This document shows, one piece after another, positions 34,101 to 46,006 of a stretch of DNA of 64,000 nt. Position 1 is the first letter of the stretch. Every line of letters begins with the position of its first letter. The stretch comes from Telopea speciosissima. Taxonomy: Eukaryota; Streptophyta; Magnoliopsida; Proteales; Proteaceae. Position numbers and translations under genes: made by a program. Under the pieces are notes generated by a model that searched no databases, was not told where the DNA came from, and worked only from the letters and a program-made list of their open reading frames with translations. The stretch spans positions 60,258,593 to 60,322,592 of the forward strand of contig NC_057923.1 of NCBI RefSeq assembly GCF_018873765.1, written 5' to 3'.

Positions 34101-37100
34101 TAAGCAAATACTTCATATTTGAATCTAATAAAAATAATTAAAAAATCAAATTCTAAAAGAATAAAAAGTCAACCTCTAGTTCAATAAAAAAAATTGAATT
34201 TTCGATAGTAGGTGAAAATTTCAATTTTTTAATGCTAGGGTTTTTTCTCAAATATAAAAACTTCATAAATCTTAATATAGTAAAATATTATTAAAAACAA
34301 AAAGTGCACTATAATATTCATTTGTTTTGATGTCTAAAAATTATTTTAATTTAGAGCGATTTTAAAGAGTATTTGCGCACACCAAATTAAATTTGACCAA
34401 AACATAACACCTTCATTATAAATCAAACTTAAGCAATCTTGGATTTGTTTGTATTGAAAGAGTTATGTTTCGGTCAAACCTTATTCGATACCATCTCTAA
34501 GAACAACCAAACTTGGATCAAAACCACAAGTAGTATTTTTAGTGTTCTCTATGTGAAATGAATGCATGAAATGGGTTTAAAATGTAAAAAATAAGTAAAA
34601 CTACAAGAATCAGAGGAAAATAATAACTTCTGGGCCTCGAAACCAAGGTTCAAGTTAGCTTAAAGAAAGTCCCAAGTTTCAACCGAGATATGGTCGAAAT
34701 CGAGACAAACTTTGTTTCTAGCTAGTCGAAACCTAGTCGCAACCCGAGTTTTAGAACCTTGACTAGGATCGGATTGGCTAAGGTCAATACCAATACTAGA
34801 TTGATGGTAAGAAAGTGGGGGAAATTAGTAAAAAACAAAATTGTATCAAAATTTTGATGGGGTAAAAGCATCTAATTTGGTTGGATACCATTTATCTATA
34901 AAGGTATCAACATTGACATCTGCGATGACTAAAATTGGGGAAAAATGTTCTTTGCACTGGGGGCGTAGGATGCCCCCAGATACATGGGGTGGGCAAAATG
35001 ATCGGTCCACCCCCCTAAATGATCAAAATGACGTGTCCATCCCACTTCATGTTTTTGGGCACAGCCTGCATCCCGTGCACTCCCAGATAGAGAACATCGC
35101 CCCATAAAAAATTGATATGATACTCGTGAACTAAATCCTTGTTCCCATGCCCTATCACATAATTAATACTCTCTCAACTCCTAAACATATGGGCAGAGTA
35201 TATTGATTGTTAAGAAAAAAAAAAAAGATTTTTTTAATGAAAAATAGTGACAAAACTGACCGATCTATGTTGATATTGGCCAATCCAGATCTGAATCGGC
35301 CGATACCGATCCCCAGATATCTCAATCCGTGCCCCTACGTAAACCGTGGGTGACACAATTCACTACGCAAAGAAAAGGGTTCTTATCGCGCTCTTCTCGC
35401 TATGAACGCTACTGACTACTGAGTACTGATTTCTTACCAGAAAGTCAAACATTTACATTGACTCCCATATCTAACTTCCAAGGTCTTCGCTTCACTTTTG
35501 GACGCTTAGATTGTACTAGGATTCTCTAGAATCCGACGACCCAGGTTGGTCTCGACTTCGAAAAAAGGACAAACTAAAGAAAGTGCCACATTCACGTGGA
35601 GCAATCTCTATCATTAACCATCAGTGGATGATCTAGAACCGTCCCTATTGCCTAAGTGTGAGCAACTCATGAAAGAGTTAAAGTTTATGAGGTGAAATGA
35701 CTCTTTTAGGGACTAAAAACCAAACAAGTAAATAACGTACCCGAGGGTGGTGGTTGACTTTGGAGAGCGTTGAGCGTATCCGGCAAGGGTGGCCACCTCC
35801 GTGTCGACTCGGCCTTAAACGAGTCAGCCCGGCGTTGATGATGATCTGGTTGGATTCCGCCTCCGCCGCCGCCAGCCATCATGTGGAGGTCCGAGTCCAA
35901 GTTGTTGGAGGCATCGTCGGGTGATCCGAGTCGAATATCTTCGGACATCTCTAACTGCATCAACTCGCTGGGCTCCGCCGCAACTTGAGCTGCTGGGGCT
36001 AATGCTGCTACTCCTAAGCCCTGATTGATTGGCTCACACAGTCGGATTTGTTGATGCGTAGATGCATTTGCATTTGGTGGTGGACTATTACGACTCGTAT
36101 CGGCTTCTGAGTCGGACTCAGCAACTTCTTCTTCTTCTTCTTCTTCCTCCTCCTCCTCCTCCTCCTCCTCCTCATCCACGTCTTCTATGTCGTCATCTCC
36201 TTGATTTGTATTAGCCGGTGGCTCTTCCTCCTGTGCCGAGTACATGGCAGGGAGTGGTGGAGAATGGAAACGAGGCCGGTCCGAGGAGCTGACCGGGTTC
36301 GAAGTAGAGTGCTCAGAGAGAGCGGGTTTTGGGTTATGGTGATGATGATGATGATGATGGTGTTGATTTTGCTGGTCTAGGAAGAAGCTTTTCGCACGTT
36401 GGATGAATCCCAAATCCTCTTGTACCTGCATTCATATCCAGATTTAGTTCGACTTGATGACTAGCTTTTAAGGTTGACTTCTACACAAGTTCCAATACTG
36501 AGCTTCCATTTAAAGAATCATTCATAAATGTTCTCACCCTTTCTGTGGTTCCAAATTCTACAATGCCATCCATGAGAGGAATGCAAACCACAGTCTGCAA
36601 CATTAAACAGATTCTCTCTTAAACCAAAATTCAAATTGAATAACAAATCACATTACACCCAATATTCATTTTTCAGAGAAAAAAAAATCTAACCTGTATA
36701 CGAGCACTCTGATTTGTGAAGCAGCAATAAAAGGGAACATAGTTAGTTCAATTGGAAAACTTCGAAAACATTAAGAAGAAGAACGAATGAATTGAGTTCT
36801 CAGTTAATGGTACCTTGGCAAGAATAGCCCTTGAAAAGGACTTACTATCGGCCTCATTTGCACCAGTTAGCCATACATGTTGTTGTCTTGCAAATGCCTT
36901 TCCTGGTAACCTACACAGCTTGCTTTTGTTAGAATGTTATGTTAGGGTTTAGGGTTTAAGCACAAGGTTGCTTAAAACAATACACCTTGCATATCAAGTT
37001 TTGGAATAAACATGTTGCTGCCTCCGGCTAGTATTTAACACCTTGCATATCAAGTTTTGGAATAAACAGGTTGCTGCCTCTAACTAGTATTTATAGGAAA

Positions 37101-37404
37101 GACTAGAATTTTAGGGTAGATGGATTCTTTCCAATGGGCCCACTACAGCCTGCTGGGTCCTTATTCTACTAGATTTATATTAGAACAAATAAAAAGATTA
37201 TATATAATATACCCAACAGGTTAATGCATGCTTGAAGTTAATACTTACAAAAGGTTTATGGAGAGAATAGATACTTAATTGAAGTAAATCCAAGAGGAAT
37301 GTTATAAGTTGTTACTAACATCTTATATTAGTAAGATCAGACTTGTAAGATTAGAAATTTGAGTAGGTAGTTTTCCATCACTAGAAAACTGATTGAAGCT
37401 TTAA

Positions 37405-37436
<32 letters not shown>

Positions 37437-38635
37437 ATAGTGACCACCACTTTAAGGGAAGAACCCATGAGAGTAAAAAATTTAGTGAGCCAAGTTCTGT
37501 CCTTAAGTTTTCAACAGTGAACTCAAGAATCTATTCCTTGTTAACACCATTAAATGCTTTCCCAAAACTTGACAGTAAAAAGGTTGAGACAATAGACCAT
37601 CATTGGTTTCTCACAGTAATACAGTGAACTCTTACCAAGAAGAGAAAGCATCAAATTTCTCACCTAACCCTTTTGATTCATAGTACAACATTCACTAATT
37701 CTAGTCATGGAAACCACAAAACTCAATTGCCAGCTTTTCTAAAAAGCACATTATCAAGAAAACTGATTCACAGGCCATTTATTGATTTTGAATATAAATT
37801 TGATTTCTACTTGTCAATGTTGATACAATTAATCTTGAGCATATCAATGTATTCGATCACTTTCATATTTTGAGCTGGAACTTGTGACAAGTTCTCACAT
37901 GGAGGGAGAGAGAGAGAGAGAGAGGGGAATCTTGAATTGAAGTTGGTGCTTCATAATTAACTTTCTCCACTGTCCATTAGAAGAATATTTAGAAACACAG
38001 AGAAGAGGAAGAGATGACTGGTGGGTATGGGTATGGAATAGTACATGAATGTATCTCCAGTAAAAAAAATATATTGAAATGCTAAAGAAGGCAAGTAGGT
38101 AATATGAAACCAAAGAATTAAATTACTAATGAAGCAAATTAAGTAAAATAGTTGGACAGACTTACCCCACTCCTGGTGGAAAAGAGAAGGAAACACACAT
38201 AAGATAGAACCACTCGGATTCCGTCAAGTCCTCCGGCGATAAAGAGGCACAAGGCCGGCGAGCAGGTTGGTTTGTCTCACCAGCAGATAATGATTCATAC
38301 AACTCTCTAAGTTGTTCACTCCTTTGAAGTGATGCTTCTTCAGCACTCACTTCCATCGGTTGCACTGTCTTCCTTGTCTTGATTGGACCATTGTAATACC
38401 CATCTCCCCATACTAAAATCCTGCACATCAAGAAACCATAAAATTAACAAAAAATTTACAAATTAGACAAAATAGAATTATGGGTTTTCTTTTTTCTTTT
38501 TCTTGAATTCTATGTGATGAACTCAACTCACCCTTGTTGTGGGCAGACTTGCCAGAAGAGACTATAAGTCCACTGAACCGCTTGCACAGCCGACTGCAAC
38601 ATTTGTTGCAGTCGGTTACCAGGCAAAGTTGCCAT
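31128..38635 (-). CDS. TT8: TT8/AN1-type bHLH transcription factor (flavonoid regulator), complete
   Basis: Eight minus-strand exons join in frame: 38532-38635, 38166-38420, 36814-36910, 36694-36708 (15 nt), 36538-36594, 35741-36425, 31428-32326 and 31128-31226, giving 736 residues. The start ATG is 38633-38635 ([20 protein letters not shown]) and the stop is at 31128-31130. The N-terminal MYB-interaction region includes [33 protein letters not shown] and [20 protein letters not shown]. Exon 6 has a His run and a long Glu run, then [20 protein letters not shown]. The bHLH lies at about residues 514-563 ([18 protein letters not shown], with His, Glu and Arg for E-box/G-box contact), followed by an ACT-like C-terminal domain. 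In the subgroup IIIf family the protein joins R2R3-MYB and WD40 (TTG1) partners in the nucleus to drive anthocyanin and proanthocyanidin genes. Intron 6 (3.4 kb) is swollen by transposons. No break is seen. Confidence 0.95.
32545..32690. mobile_element. GTTCTCTGTGCC-family foldback MITE in TT8 intron 6
   Basis: Left ttttgtgccgggggc and right gccgacacagagaacatg are inverted, with an inner gcccagatacctgg facing tgtctgggcataacc. It is the same family as 48716-48854. Confidence 0.6.
33780..34761. mobile_element. Degraded repeat with hAT-like terminus in TT8 intron 6
   Basis: The right end reads cccgagttttagaaccttg, matching the right end of the hAT-like element at 3242-3561. The stretch gaaacctagtcgcaa near 34730 and the many gaaac motifs in 33785-33960 fit a foldback-like arrangement. 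The left border and TSD are unclear, so this may be two pieces. Confidence 0.4.
34937..35102. mobile_element. GTTCTCTGTGCC-family foldback MITE in TT8 intron 6
   Basis: Left gggaaaaatgttctttgcac with gggggcgtagg and right cccgtgcactcccag with agagaacatcgcccc are inverted. The middle has gggcaaaatgatcgg, shared with other members. A TSD is not clear. Confidence 0.6.
37405..37431. repeat. (AG)n microsatellite in TT8 intron 2
   Basis: About 13 AG units. A second AG tract lies at 37906-37923 in the same intron. Confidence 0.9.
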
Positions 38636-39069
38636 TGCCTTTTTTTTTGGTTTATTTGTAAAAAAGAAAGAAAGAAAAGAAGTAAAAACTTCAAAGATTT
38701 TTCTTCTTATTCCATATAAAGCTTCAACTGAAGGGAATTGGATTAGTTTCAGAAAAACCTACCCAAGTGAAGCAGGTAGGTAATTGACCCAATAAGAGAA
38801 GAATTAATTTTTCGGTGAGAAGAAAACTGATCGGAAAGATTAAAGAGTTAGAGAATAAGAAAGAAAGATTGTTCTTTTTCTCCAGACTTGCAGGTGAGGT
38901 AGTTAATAAAGTTAGAGAACTTTGAGGGTTCGGAGAAGCCCGAGAAATAGATATGATTGCATGATTGTTCGTGCTGTGAATTGGGGGAAGAGAGGAAAGG
39001 AAGAAAGAGAGAGAGAAAGAGTAGTTAGGGGTTTGTGTGAGAAGGGTGTGGGTTTTGACTGGTCGTTCT

Positions 39070-39105
39070 ACCGGACGGTTCTCACTTGTCTTTTTAAGCC
39101 ACGTG
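39070..39105 (-). promoter_or_regulatory. G-box and MYB-type site upstream of TT8
   Basis: CACGTG lies at 39100-39105 and, on the minus strand, AACCGTCC at 39073-39080, about 440-470 bp upstream of the TT8 start codon. bHLH proteins of this group bind G-boxes and MYB partners bind AACCG-like sites. In Arabidopsis TT8 is known to activate its own promoter within a MYB-bHLH-WD40 complex, so this pair could serve autoregulation; that is inference. The leader between 38636 and 39069 has no other gene. Confidence 0.45.
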
Positions 39106-39250
39106 ACGGATGAATCGTTGGTTGTGCACGCTCGTTAAGACTGTTAGAAGAGAAGCCTATCGGTTGAAAATTTTATATTTGTTAGGTGGCACGGCACGGA
39201 TCGATGACCATATGTTAGACAAGAATAAGACAAAGATGGGTAGAAATTCA

Positions 39251-39822
39251 ATTCAGATCCTCTACGGAGCAGCTGACCCTAGCGGCTTGTGCGGGTGCAG
39301 ACTGGGTCGTGTGCGCAATGATCACCTTACCACTACTCGGGCAAGGCGTTTGGGCAGGGGTAAGGCGATCTTTGCACGTGCGACTTAGTTTGGCCGCTCA
39401 GGCCGCTACAAGCAGCGCACAATAGAGGATCTGGATCTATAGAAATCCATCCAACAAGGATTGGGAGGATCCAGATCTTCTACGGCACGGGCTGCCTATC
39501 CTACCGTGTTGCACAGACACAAGGCGGCATTCATTGACCGCCTTACCCTTGCTTGAGTGGAGGTAAGGCAGTCATTATATGCGGCCCTGTGTTTGCACAA
39601 CACAGGTAGGACAGGACAAGGCAGCGCACCGTAGATGATTTGTGTTAAGATCGAGATCCTCTATGTCCAGGCAGCCGTGGTGTACGACCTCACACACGTT
39701 AGGCATGGACCCCACCTGGGCAAGGTGTCGGGCAGGGGGTGGGGCGATCATTTTGCCCCTGCCTGTGTGAGGCTGCACGCTGGCCGTTCAGCTGCCCGAA
39801 CAGTAGAGGATTTAAATCCAAC
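39251..39822. mobile_element. Cluster of three related foldback elements upstream of TT8
   Basis: Three palindromic units follow each other: 39251-39439, about 39465-39640 and about 39655-39822. All begin or end with variants of gatcctctacgg or ccgtagaggatc and contain ggcaaggcg or ggtaaggc-like text with gatcatt. The first is flanked by TAGAAATTCA and TAGAAATCCA, a probable 9-10 bp TSD. They lie 0.6-1.2 kb upstream of the TT8 start codon. Confidence 0.65.
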
Positions 39823-40790
39823 AAGGCAGAAACAGGAAGGAGAGAGAGAGAGTGTGTGTGTGAGTGTGAAAGACCAATGCTTACCCGTTAAGTTATATAG
39901 TAAAGGCTAGGGTGGAAGTAGCAGCCTTGGTTTCCACTAAAATGTGATCAGAATTATTAATTACGAATTTATTGTAAGGATAGGTTTTTTTATTTTTATA
40001 TCTTTTGGTAATAAATTGTAAGGATGGTTAATTAACGAATTACCACTACCTCTGTCCTGTGTACGTGAGAAAGTATCTCACGTGGGACACGCTAGGACGG
40101 GAGGACATTGACGATTGGATGTGAATAAATGAGCAATAAATTTTGCAATCAATCGATCGGATTGGACTGGTTTTGGTTCAATTTCATTGGTTTCAATGTG
40201 AGAATGGGATTCGACTCCTCTTTAGGGAGCCCAACGCCCAGGGGGCATCCAAGGGCTAGGCTGTGTCGCACACATTTTGATGCGCACCCAATCAGCCATC
40301 GGGATGTGTACTGCATAGCCCAACGGCTGGATGGTTCAAAACTGATGCATTCTTATTGGATCATGTTTTTTTTTAGCAATTCGGTTATGGTTTTGGGTTC
40401 GACTTACCATGTAAATATATTCATAAGTATGAAATAAAAAACATGTTTTTTTTATGAAGTTTGGGATGGTATTGGTTTTTTATTGGGTTATATTGGTTTG
40501 AGTTCGGTTTTGATCCAGTTTTCTAAGATCGGTTTAGTGTCTTATTGATTTTGATACGATCTGGTTTGGATTCATTGTCGCAAAACCCCAACCTGAAACT
40601 TGATCCAATAAGCTCAAATTGGTTTTGATTCGGACCAGTTTTGATCGATTCAGTTCAATTTCAGCGGTTCGGTCCAACCTTTAACACCCCTCAAGGTGTC
40701 AAACAATTTGTAACTTTACATTTTTACCCTTTAGTATGACCCCAATGTAATAGTGTCATCTCACAGTGTACTCGAAAAATGTGTCATACT
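39823..40790. other. Intergenic sequence, no gene seen
   Basis: It contains a short palindromic part at 40070-40095 (gagaaagtatctcacgtggg) and pyrimidine-poor sequence rich in ggttttg/gttcggtt (40440-40690). No ORF resembles a known protein. Confidence 0.4.
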
Positions 40791-41095
40791 GATATGTCAC
40801 TTGTGAATTATTTTTGAAAATCCTTTTATATCCCTATCTTAAAGAACTTTTGAGAGTAAGAAATTGGACATTTAAAAAAAGATGTCAAGTTTTAAATATA
40901 CCTATCGAGGTATTTTCAAACACTCCTTCAAAAAAAAAATCTAACATAGTGATATGTCACCTTCAAATTATTTTTGAAAAACATTTTATACTCCTATCTT
41001 AAAGGACTTTTGAGAATAAGAAAATAGACAGTTAAAAAAAGATGTCAAGTTCTAAATACACCTATAGAGGTGTTATTGACACTCCTTAAAAACAA
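40791..41095 (+). repeat. Tandem duplication, period 160 bp
   Basis: gatatgtcac starts at 40791 and again at 40951. Both units contain aattatttttgaaaa, tatcttaaag, acttttgaga and aaaaaaagatgtcaagtt in the same order. They are non-coding. Confidence 0.85.
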
Positions 41096-41225
41096 TAAAT
41101 TTTTTTTACCTTACTTTAAATTATTTGAGTCTATTTGCATTTAAAATTGGAAGATGAATAGAAACATTAAAACTTTTACTTGAAAATCTGTGTTTAAGAT
41201 GAGTAATTATCACCTCTAATTTGCT

Positions 41226-41370
41226 GTCCGTTACAATTTCTTCTAATTCCTCACATAGGGGTGGAAATGTCCACCTTACCTTACCCTACCTTGGACAGTG
41301 TGTTCGAACAAGGGGTAGGATAATCATTTCCGTTACTATGTGAAGAATTGGAGGGACATAATTGTCGTAT
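41226..41370. mobile_element. Foldback MITE sharing its core with 49738-49910
   Basis: Left tgtccgttacaatttcttct with aattcctcacatag and right tatgtgaagaattgg with gggacataattgtcg are inverted. The core acagtgtgttcgaacaaggg is found again at 49825, so the two are related. Confidence 0.6.
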
Positions 41371-41831
41371 TCTAATATTTATTCCTTCTACCAAAATAAT
41401 TTATAATATTTAGTCCTAGGGAGAATGTCTAGTTATATTAGTCGGGTTGGCTTTCTATCATGATGGAACTAGCATATGGTAAGATGTAAGGCCTAGACCA
41501 TATACGCTGTATCCAAATAGAGGGATGGAAATTTATCATAAAACAACAATACTTTGTTCGTACACGATGTCATCTCATTCCACAAGAAAGATAAAGTCTT
41601 ATCACTCTGAACTTGGATATTTCCAACAAGAAATCAAAGGGGTTACGCTTTTTCTCCTTTTGTAACCTTTGGTGAGCCAGAGCCACCCATCATGAGCAAG
41701 AATGGAAGGTGGTTTCAGCCACCGAAAACAGTTCAACAAGAACATTAAAATTCCAAGTTCCCTTCCCTATTTCAGACGTACATGTGCTTTCTTTTTTTTT
41801 TCTTTGGTACAAGTACATGTGCATTCTTTTT

Positions 41832-42014
41832 GGATCCAGCTCCTCTCCAGCGCACTTGTGAGCCGGACTGTGTCCAGTGCACATCGTGCACCTGGGGGGC
41901 TTCGATCCACACCATCACATGCATCCCGATGTAGTGACATGTGGATCGAGGCTTCCCCAGCCAGACGATGTGCGCTGGCCAGACATCGTCCCGTGCGGGA
42001 GAGGAGCTCAATCC
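41832..42014. mobile_element. Mutator-like MITE with perfect 9-bp TSD
   Basis: Inverted ends ggatccagctcctctcc and ggagaggagctcaatcc are flanked by identical ATTCTTTTT (41823-41831 and 42015-42023). The inner part also folds (atccacaccatcacatgc against gtagtgacatgtggatcg). Confidence 0.85.
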
Positions 42015-42270
42015 ATTCTTTTTACCTTATATACTATTTTATAAGGTAATTTATAAGGAACCCTCGTTACATTAAAATTATGTAAATAGTAATATGTTGA
42101 CTATAAAGGATGAGGCTAGCTACCTTAAAACCTTATTCACATGGTTAAGGATACACACCGGTTTGGTATGACTCCTATGATCGGTGGTCCAATAATTTGA
42201 CCTTAATCTCTGAATGGTTTGGTCCACAACATGGAGCTAGTACATAAATATAAAAAAAAGGGAGAGCAAA

Positions 42271-42402
42271 TGCTGCTTGGTCGCATGACTCTGTGCTAGT
42301 GTGAAGACCAATGGGAGCACATATCCAATCATACAACACGGGGGGTACGTGGTTATTTCGCCACCCCTTATGTCTAGCATAGGAGTGTGTGACCAAGCAT
42401 CA
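42271..42402. mobile_element. Foldback MITE-like element
   Basis: Left tgctgcttggtcgcatgact and right agtgtgtgaccaagcatcat are inverted over about 30 bp with mismatches. The TSD is unclear. Confidence 0.5.
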
Positions 42403-43433
42403 TTCTTATTCCCATAAAAGAAGGGAAACATAGGAGTTTTCCTAAATCTCATGTTAAGGTTGTTTTTTTTTTTTTGGGGGTGGGGTGGGGAGGAATCTCA
42501 TGTTAAGTTTAAGTCTATACATAGCTGGCTAAGTAGCAAAAAAGCTTTGAAACTCATTGGAAAAATGAAACTAATTGAAAAGAAATAGGAGGCTAAATTA
42601 CAAGAAAAAAACACGTTAATACATGCGAGAATGTATGATTGAATATGAGTCTAAAACTTGATGCATGGTAATCTAGATCATTCCCTAGATATCTAACAAT
42701 TAAAATTATCATAATACCCTTCCACAAATAATAGTTTGGATTGTACATAATTTCAAATAGAATGAGGCATCCAAGAAAACTTTTACTTTAAAAATCAAAT
42801 TAATTATACAACCATTGGACCAGGAGGTCCATGTAATTTTCTCCGCTAATTCAAGGAAATTTGTAGACAGTCTAAACGTATTAGTCTAATGACCCATTAA
42901 GATTCTTTACGTCTTTCTTTACTTCTGGACCAAGTTTTCCTTCACTCACTGTCCTTCACTCACTGTGAAGAGAGCTGTTAAGAGAGAATCTTTTAATTCC
43001 ATGGTAATTGGTGGTTGGCTGAGACACGTGGAATTATGTCAAGGGCATTTTGGACTTCATACAAAAGGGAGTAGAAGGAATAATGACACTCCAATTGCTA
43101 AATTCTCTTCACTCATACTGAAGAAAAAATTTCACCATCACTATTTACCCATTTCAATGTTTCATTTTTTTACTATTGAAACTACAAATGAAAATGGGTA
43201 GTCAAAAACCTGGATTCACTTCGAAGTGATATTCGTTTATTCGGATAGTCGGATATCGAATGAGAATTCAAATATTTAATATATCTGGATGATAATCGGA
43301 TATTGATGTATTCGCTTCGATAAAATCAATTCGATTATAACTTAATATTATCTATAATTATTTAAGAACTTGGGTAATATATGTATTATATTGGAAAAAA
43401 AAACAAAAAAAAACTGGGTATGCTAGTGGTATA

Positions 43434-43551
43434 TTGTAAGCTAGCACCCCATGCGTCTATCTCTCCCTACCTCCCTTTGAGGGGTAAGACAATCATTACC
43501 GGGGGGGGGGGGAGAGAGAGAGAGATAGATACATAAGGTGCTAGCTTACAA
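43434..43551. mobile_element. Foldback MITE-like element
   Basis: Left ttgtaagctagcacc with gtctatctctcc and right gagagatagata with ggtgctagcttacaa are inverted over about 35 bp. A G11 run and an AG run lie inside. Confidence 0.6.
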
Positions 43552-43674
43552 AAATACAAGATAAGTAGATTTCAAACTTGTTTTACATTTACTACTTTCA
43601 ATTTTAAAAAGATTTAAAATAATACTGCCGAAGAATGTATATATTTAACAACTATAAAAAAGAAAAGAAAAAAC

Positions 43675-45550
43675 TTCTTAGATCCACTAGATAAGAACAA
43701 AAATGACAAGATAAGTAGGTTTCAAATTTGTTTTATATTCATTATTTTCTATTTTAAAAATATTTACTTAATCTCCAAAGTTGATTAGTACTCATGCCAC
43801 ACAAGAATAAAATAAAAACAAACTTTCAAAATTACCCCAACCTCATTTAACTGTTTTAAAAGTCGTAAAATCCAATGAAAGTACACCTTAATTGTAAAGG
43901 TAGAAATCAAAGTTCCTATTACCTCCTTAAAAAAAGAAAGAAAGAAAAAAAGCAATAGCATCGAGTCGAAAGGGAAATACACCTTAATTGTTGGAATAAA
44001 AAACAATTGACAAAAGGGAAATTATCAACACCACCCCTTGACGTTTGCCTATATTTTAAAGTATACCCACTAGCTACCATAATATCAACCGCCTCCCCTG
44101 CTTTACCAAACTAATTAGACAGAGGCCCCTTGCCGTTAGTTACGATCTGTTAAGTGGTGATGTCAATAGCTTACTATTTTTTAAAAAAACAATTCTACCC
44201 TTCTTAGTGGGTGAAGTACCTAATCTATCGTTTCAATTAAAACACACACAAACCCTCCTTCTTCATCACACTCGGCCGACGACCTTGGAGAACATCCACT
44301 GCAACCTACCGTCTTCTGAAGAAGAGACCTACTTTGGTGCCGGTGTAAACAGTATTCTGGTTACTGTGTTATATTTTCGTTGATGATGTTGTTTTATATT
44401 TAGGGTTTTCAGTTTTGTCCAGATTCAGTTAGTAGGATTCTGGTTTGGAATTTATCAATTCTTACTTAGCATGAACTATGCATCTCTTCTTGTTACTCAA
44501 TTGGGATTACTCTGACATCTTGAGTTGGGCCTATTCGCTTGGATTTTCTTGTTTTCAGATTCTCAGAGTTTGGTTGAGTTCAATGTCGATGGGTTTGGAG
44601 CAATCTCTTTTCAATTTCTCTTTTCTTTTGGTCCATCTGTTTTTATGGTACACTTTCCCTTTACAGTTCTGCTTTTATTTTCCATCTTTTTAAACTTAAG
44701 GTGCCTTCAGTTTGCCGAAACTGGTTAGTTTTTTGTATGGCTAATTTCCAGTAGTTGGATGTTCCTCATTTTTGGTATCACGCCTTCGTCTTTGGATTTT
44801 TTTTCATGCATTCGAGCTGGTTCATTGGATGATTCTGATGATTTGGCCTGTTTTTAATGGGGACAAAAGGTTTCAGTTTTTATCTTTTTTGCAAACCAAA
44901 CATTCCATTTGGTCTCTTCTGTTCTTTTGCAAATTATAACTTCAATTGGGGATTGCGTTGCACTTTTATGTTTTAGTGTGAAGGGTATTTTGGTCAAAGG
45001 AATTTTAGAAGTTGAACATCGTTCAAAAATGGGTAATGGTTGATATTATGATAGTTAGTGGATATGTTTTAAAATATAGGCAAACATAAGGGTGGCGTTG
45101 ATAATTTTTCAATTATTACCAAAAAAACAAAATAATAGAAACATATTAAAAAAAACAAAATCAAAAACAAAAAGAGGATGGTTCACCAACCATCTTCAGG
45201 TTCACAAACCCCTCTTCGGGTATTAGTATGTTCCAAAATACCCTCCCACTCGGTAAAAAAAAAAATCAAAACCAAACCAAAACAAAACAAAACAAGAAAC
45301 AAGAGAGAAAAACAATAAAAAAAAAAAAACAAGTCGAGAAAGTTGTGCTCTTTTCCCTCCTATTTTCCCATCGTGATTTAGAATAGATTTTTGGGGCAGT
45401 TTTGAAAGTTTGTTTTTATTTTATACTTGCATGGCATGAGTAGTAACCAACTTTGGGGATTGAGTAAATCTTTTCAAAATGAAAAATCTGGATGTAAAAC
45501 ATATTTGAAACCTACTTATTTTGTAATTTCTGTTTTTATCTAATAGATCC
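43675..45550. repeat. Outer inverted repeat (arms about 170 bp) enclosing a Mutator-like element
   Basis: Sequence at 43675-43845 (ttcttagatccactagata, aagtaggtttcaaatttgt, gtactcatgccac, aaaaacaaactttcaaaa) is matched on the opposite strand at 45385-45550. A partial direct copy of the left arm also lies at 43555-43660. The arms enclose the element at 44016-45110. Confidence 0.75.
44016..45110. mobile_element. Non-autonomous element with about 75-bp terminal inverted repeats
   Basis: Left gggaaattatcaacaccacc and cctatattttaaagtata match, inverted, the right end near 45035-45110 (aaaatataggcaaac and gcgttgataatttttc). The interior (44230-45000) has a pyrimidine-rich and then T-rich composition like a plant 5' UTR plus intron, possibly a captured host fragment, but I recognise no gene. 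The end text resembles the elements at 5770 and 27077. No clear TSD. Confidence 0.65.
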
Positions 45551-45872
45551 AAGAAATTATCCCTTAAAAAAATTGTCGCAGAATGTATATATTGCACACC
45601 AATTAGTGTTAGACAACTGTCAATAATAATTCCAGTTGAATACATTAATTAATAAGACAAAGGTAACGAAGATTGAAATAAATGGGCCTTCGGGGCCATC
45701 AAACAAAGATGTTTCTTCTTTTTGCTCCTATATGTGCCTCCAAGAAAAGAATCAGGAGGAAGACAGCCGCATGTTGGACCGCTAATTGGTTTGAGGAATT
45801 AGAACCTGAAGACAATGGTGATGATAGGACCAAGACAGGACACACAGAGTTTGAATGCATCTGTTCAAATTA

Positions 45873-46006
45873 GGGCCGTGTTTGGTATGTATTTTCAGAA
45901 TAGATTTTGGGTTGGGTTTAGAATGCATTTTGAAACAAGAAAATAGAATAGTTGGGTTTCAAAATGTAATCTAAACCCAAAATCTATTCTGAGACTGCAC
46001 GCGAGC
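45873..46006. mobile_element. Tourist-like MITE (PIF/Harbinger type)
   Basis: It begins GGGCCGTGTTTGGTATG next to TTA (45870-45872) and ends just before another TTA (46007-46009). Inside, cagaatagattttgggttg and aacccaaaatctattctg form a strong hairpin. The start resembles that of the Harbinger element at 7928. Confidence 0.7.

Noticed and set aside
35706-36431. A separate gene with Glu-rich protein
   Set aside because: Phase and sequence show it is exon 6 of the TT8-type gene.
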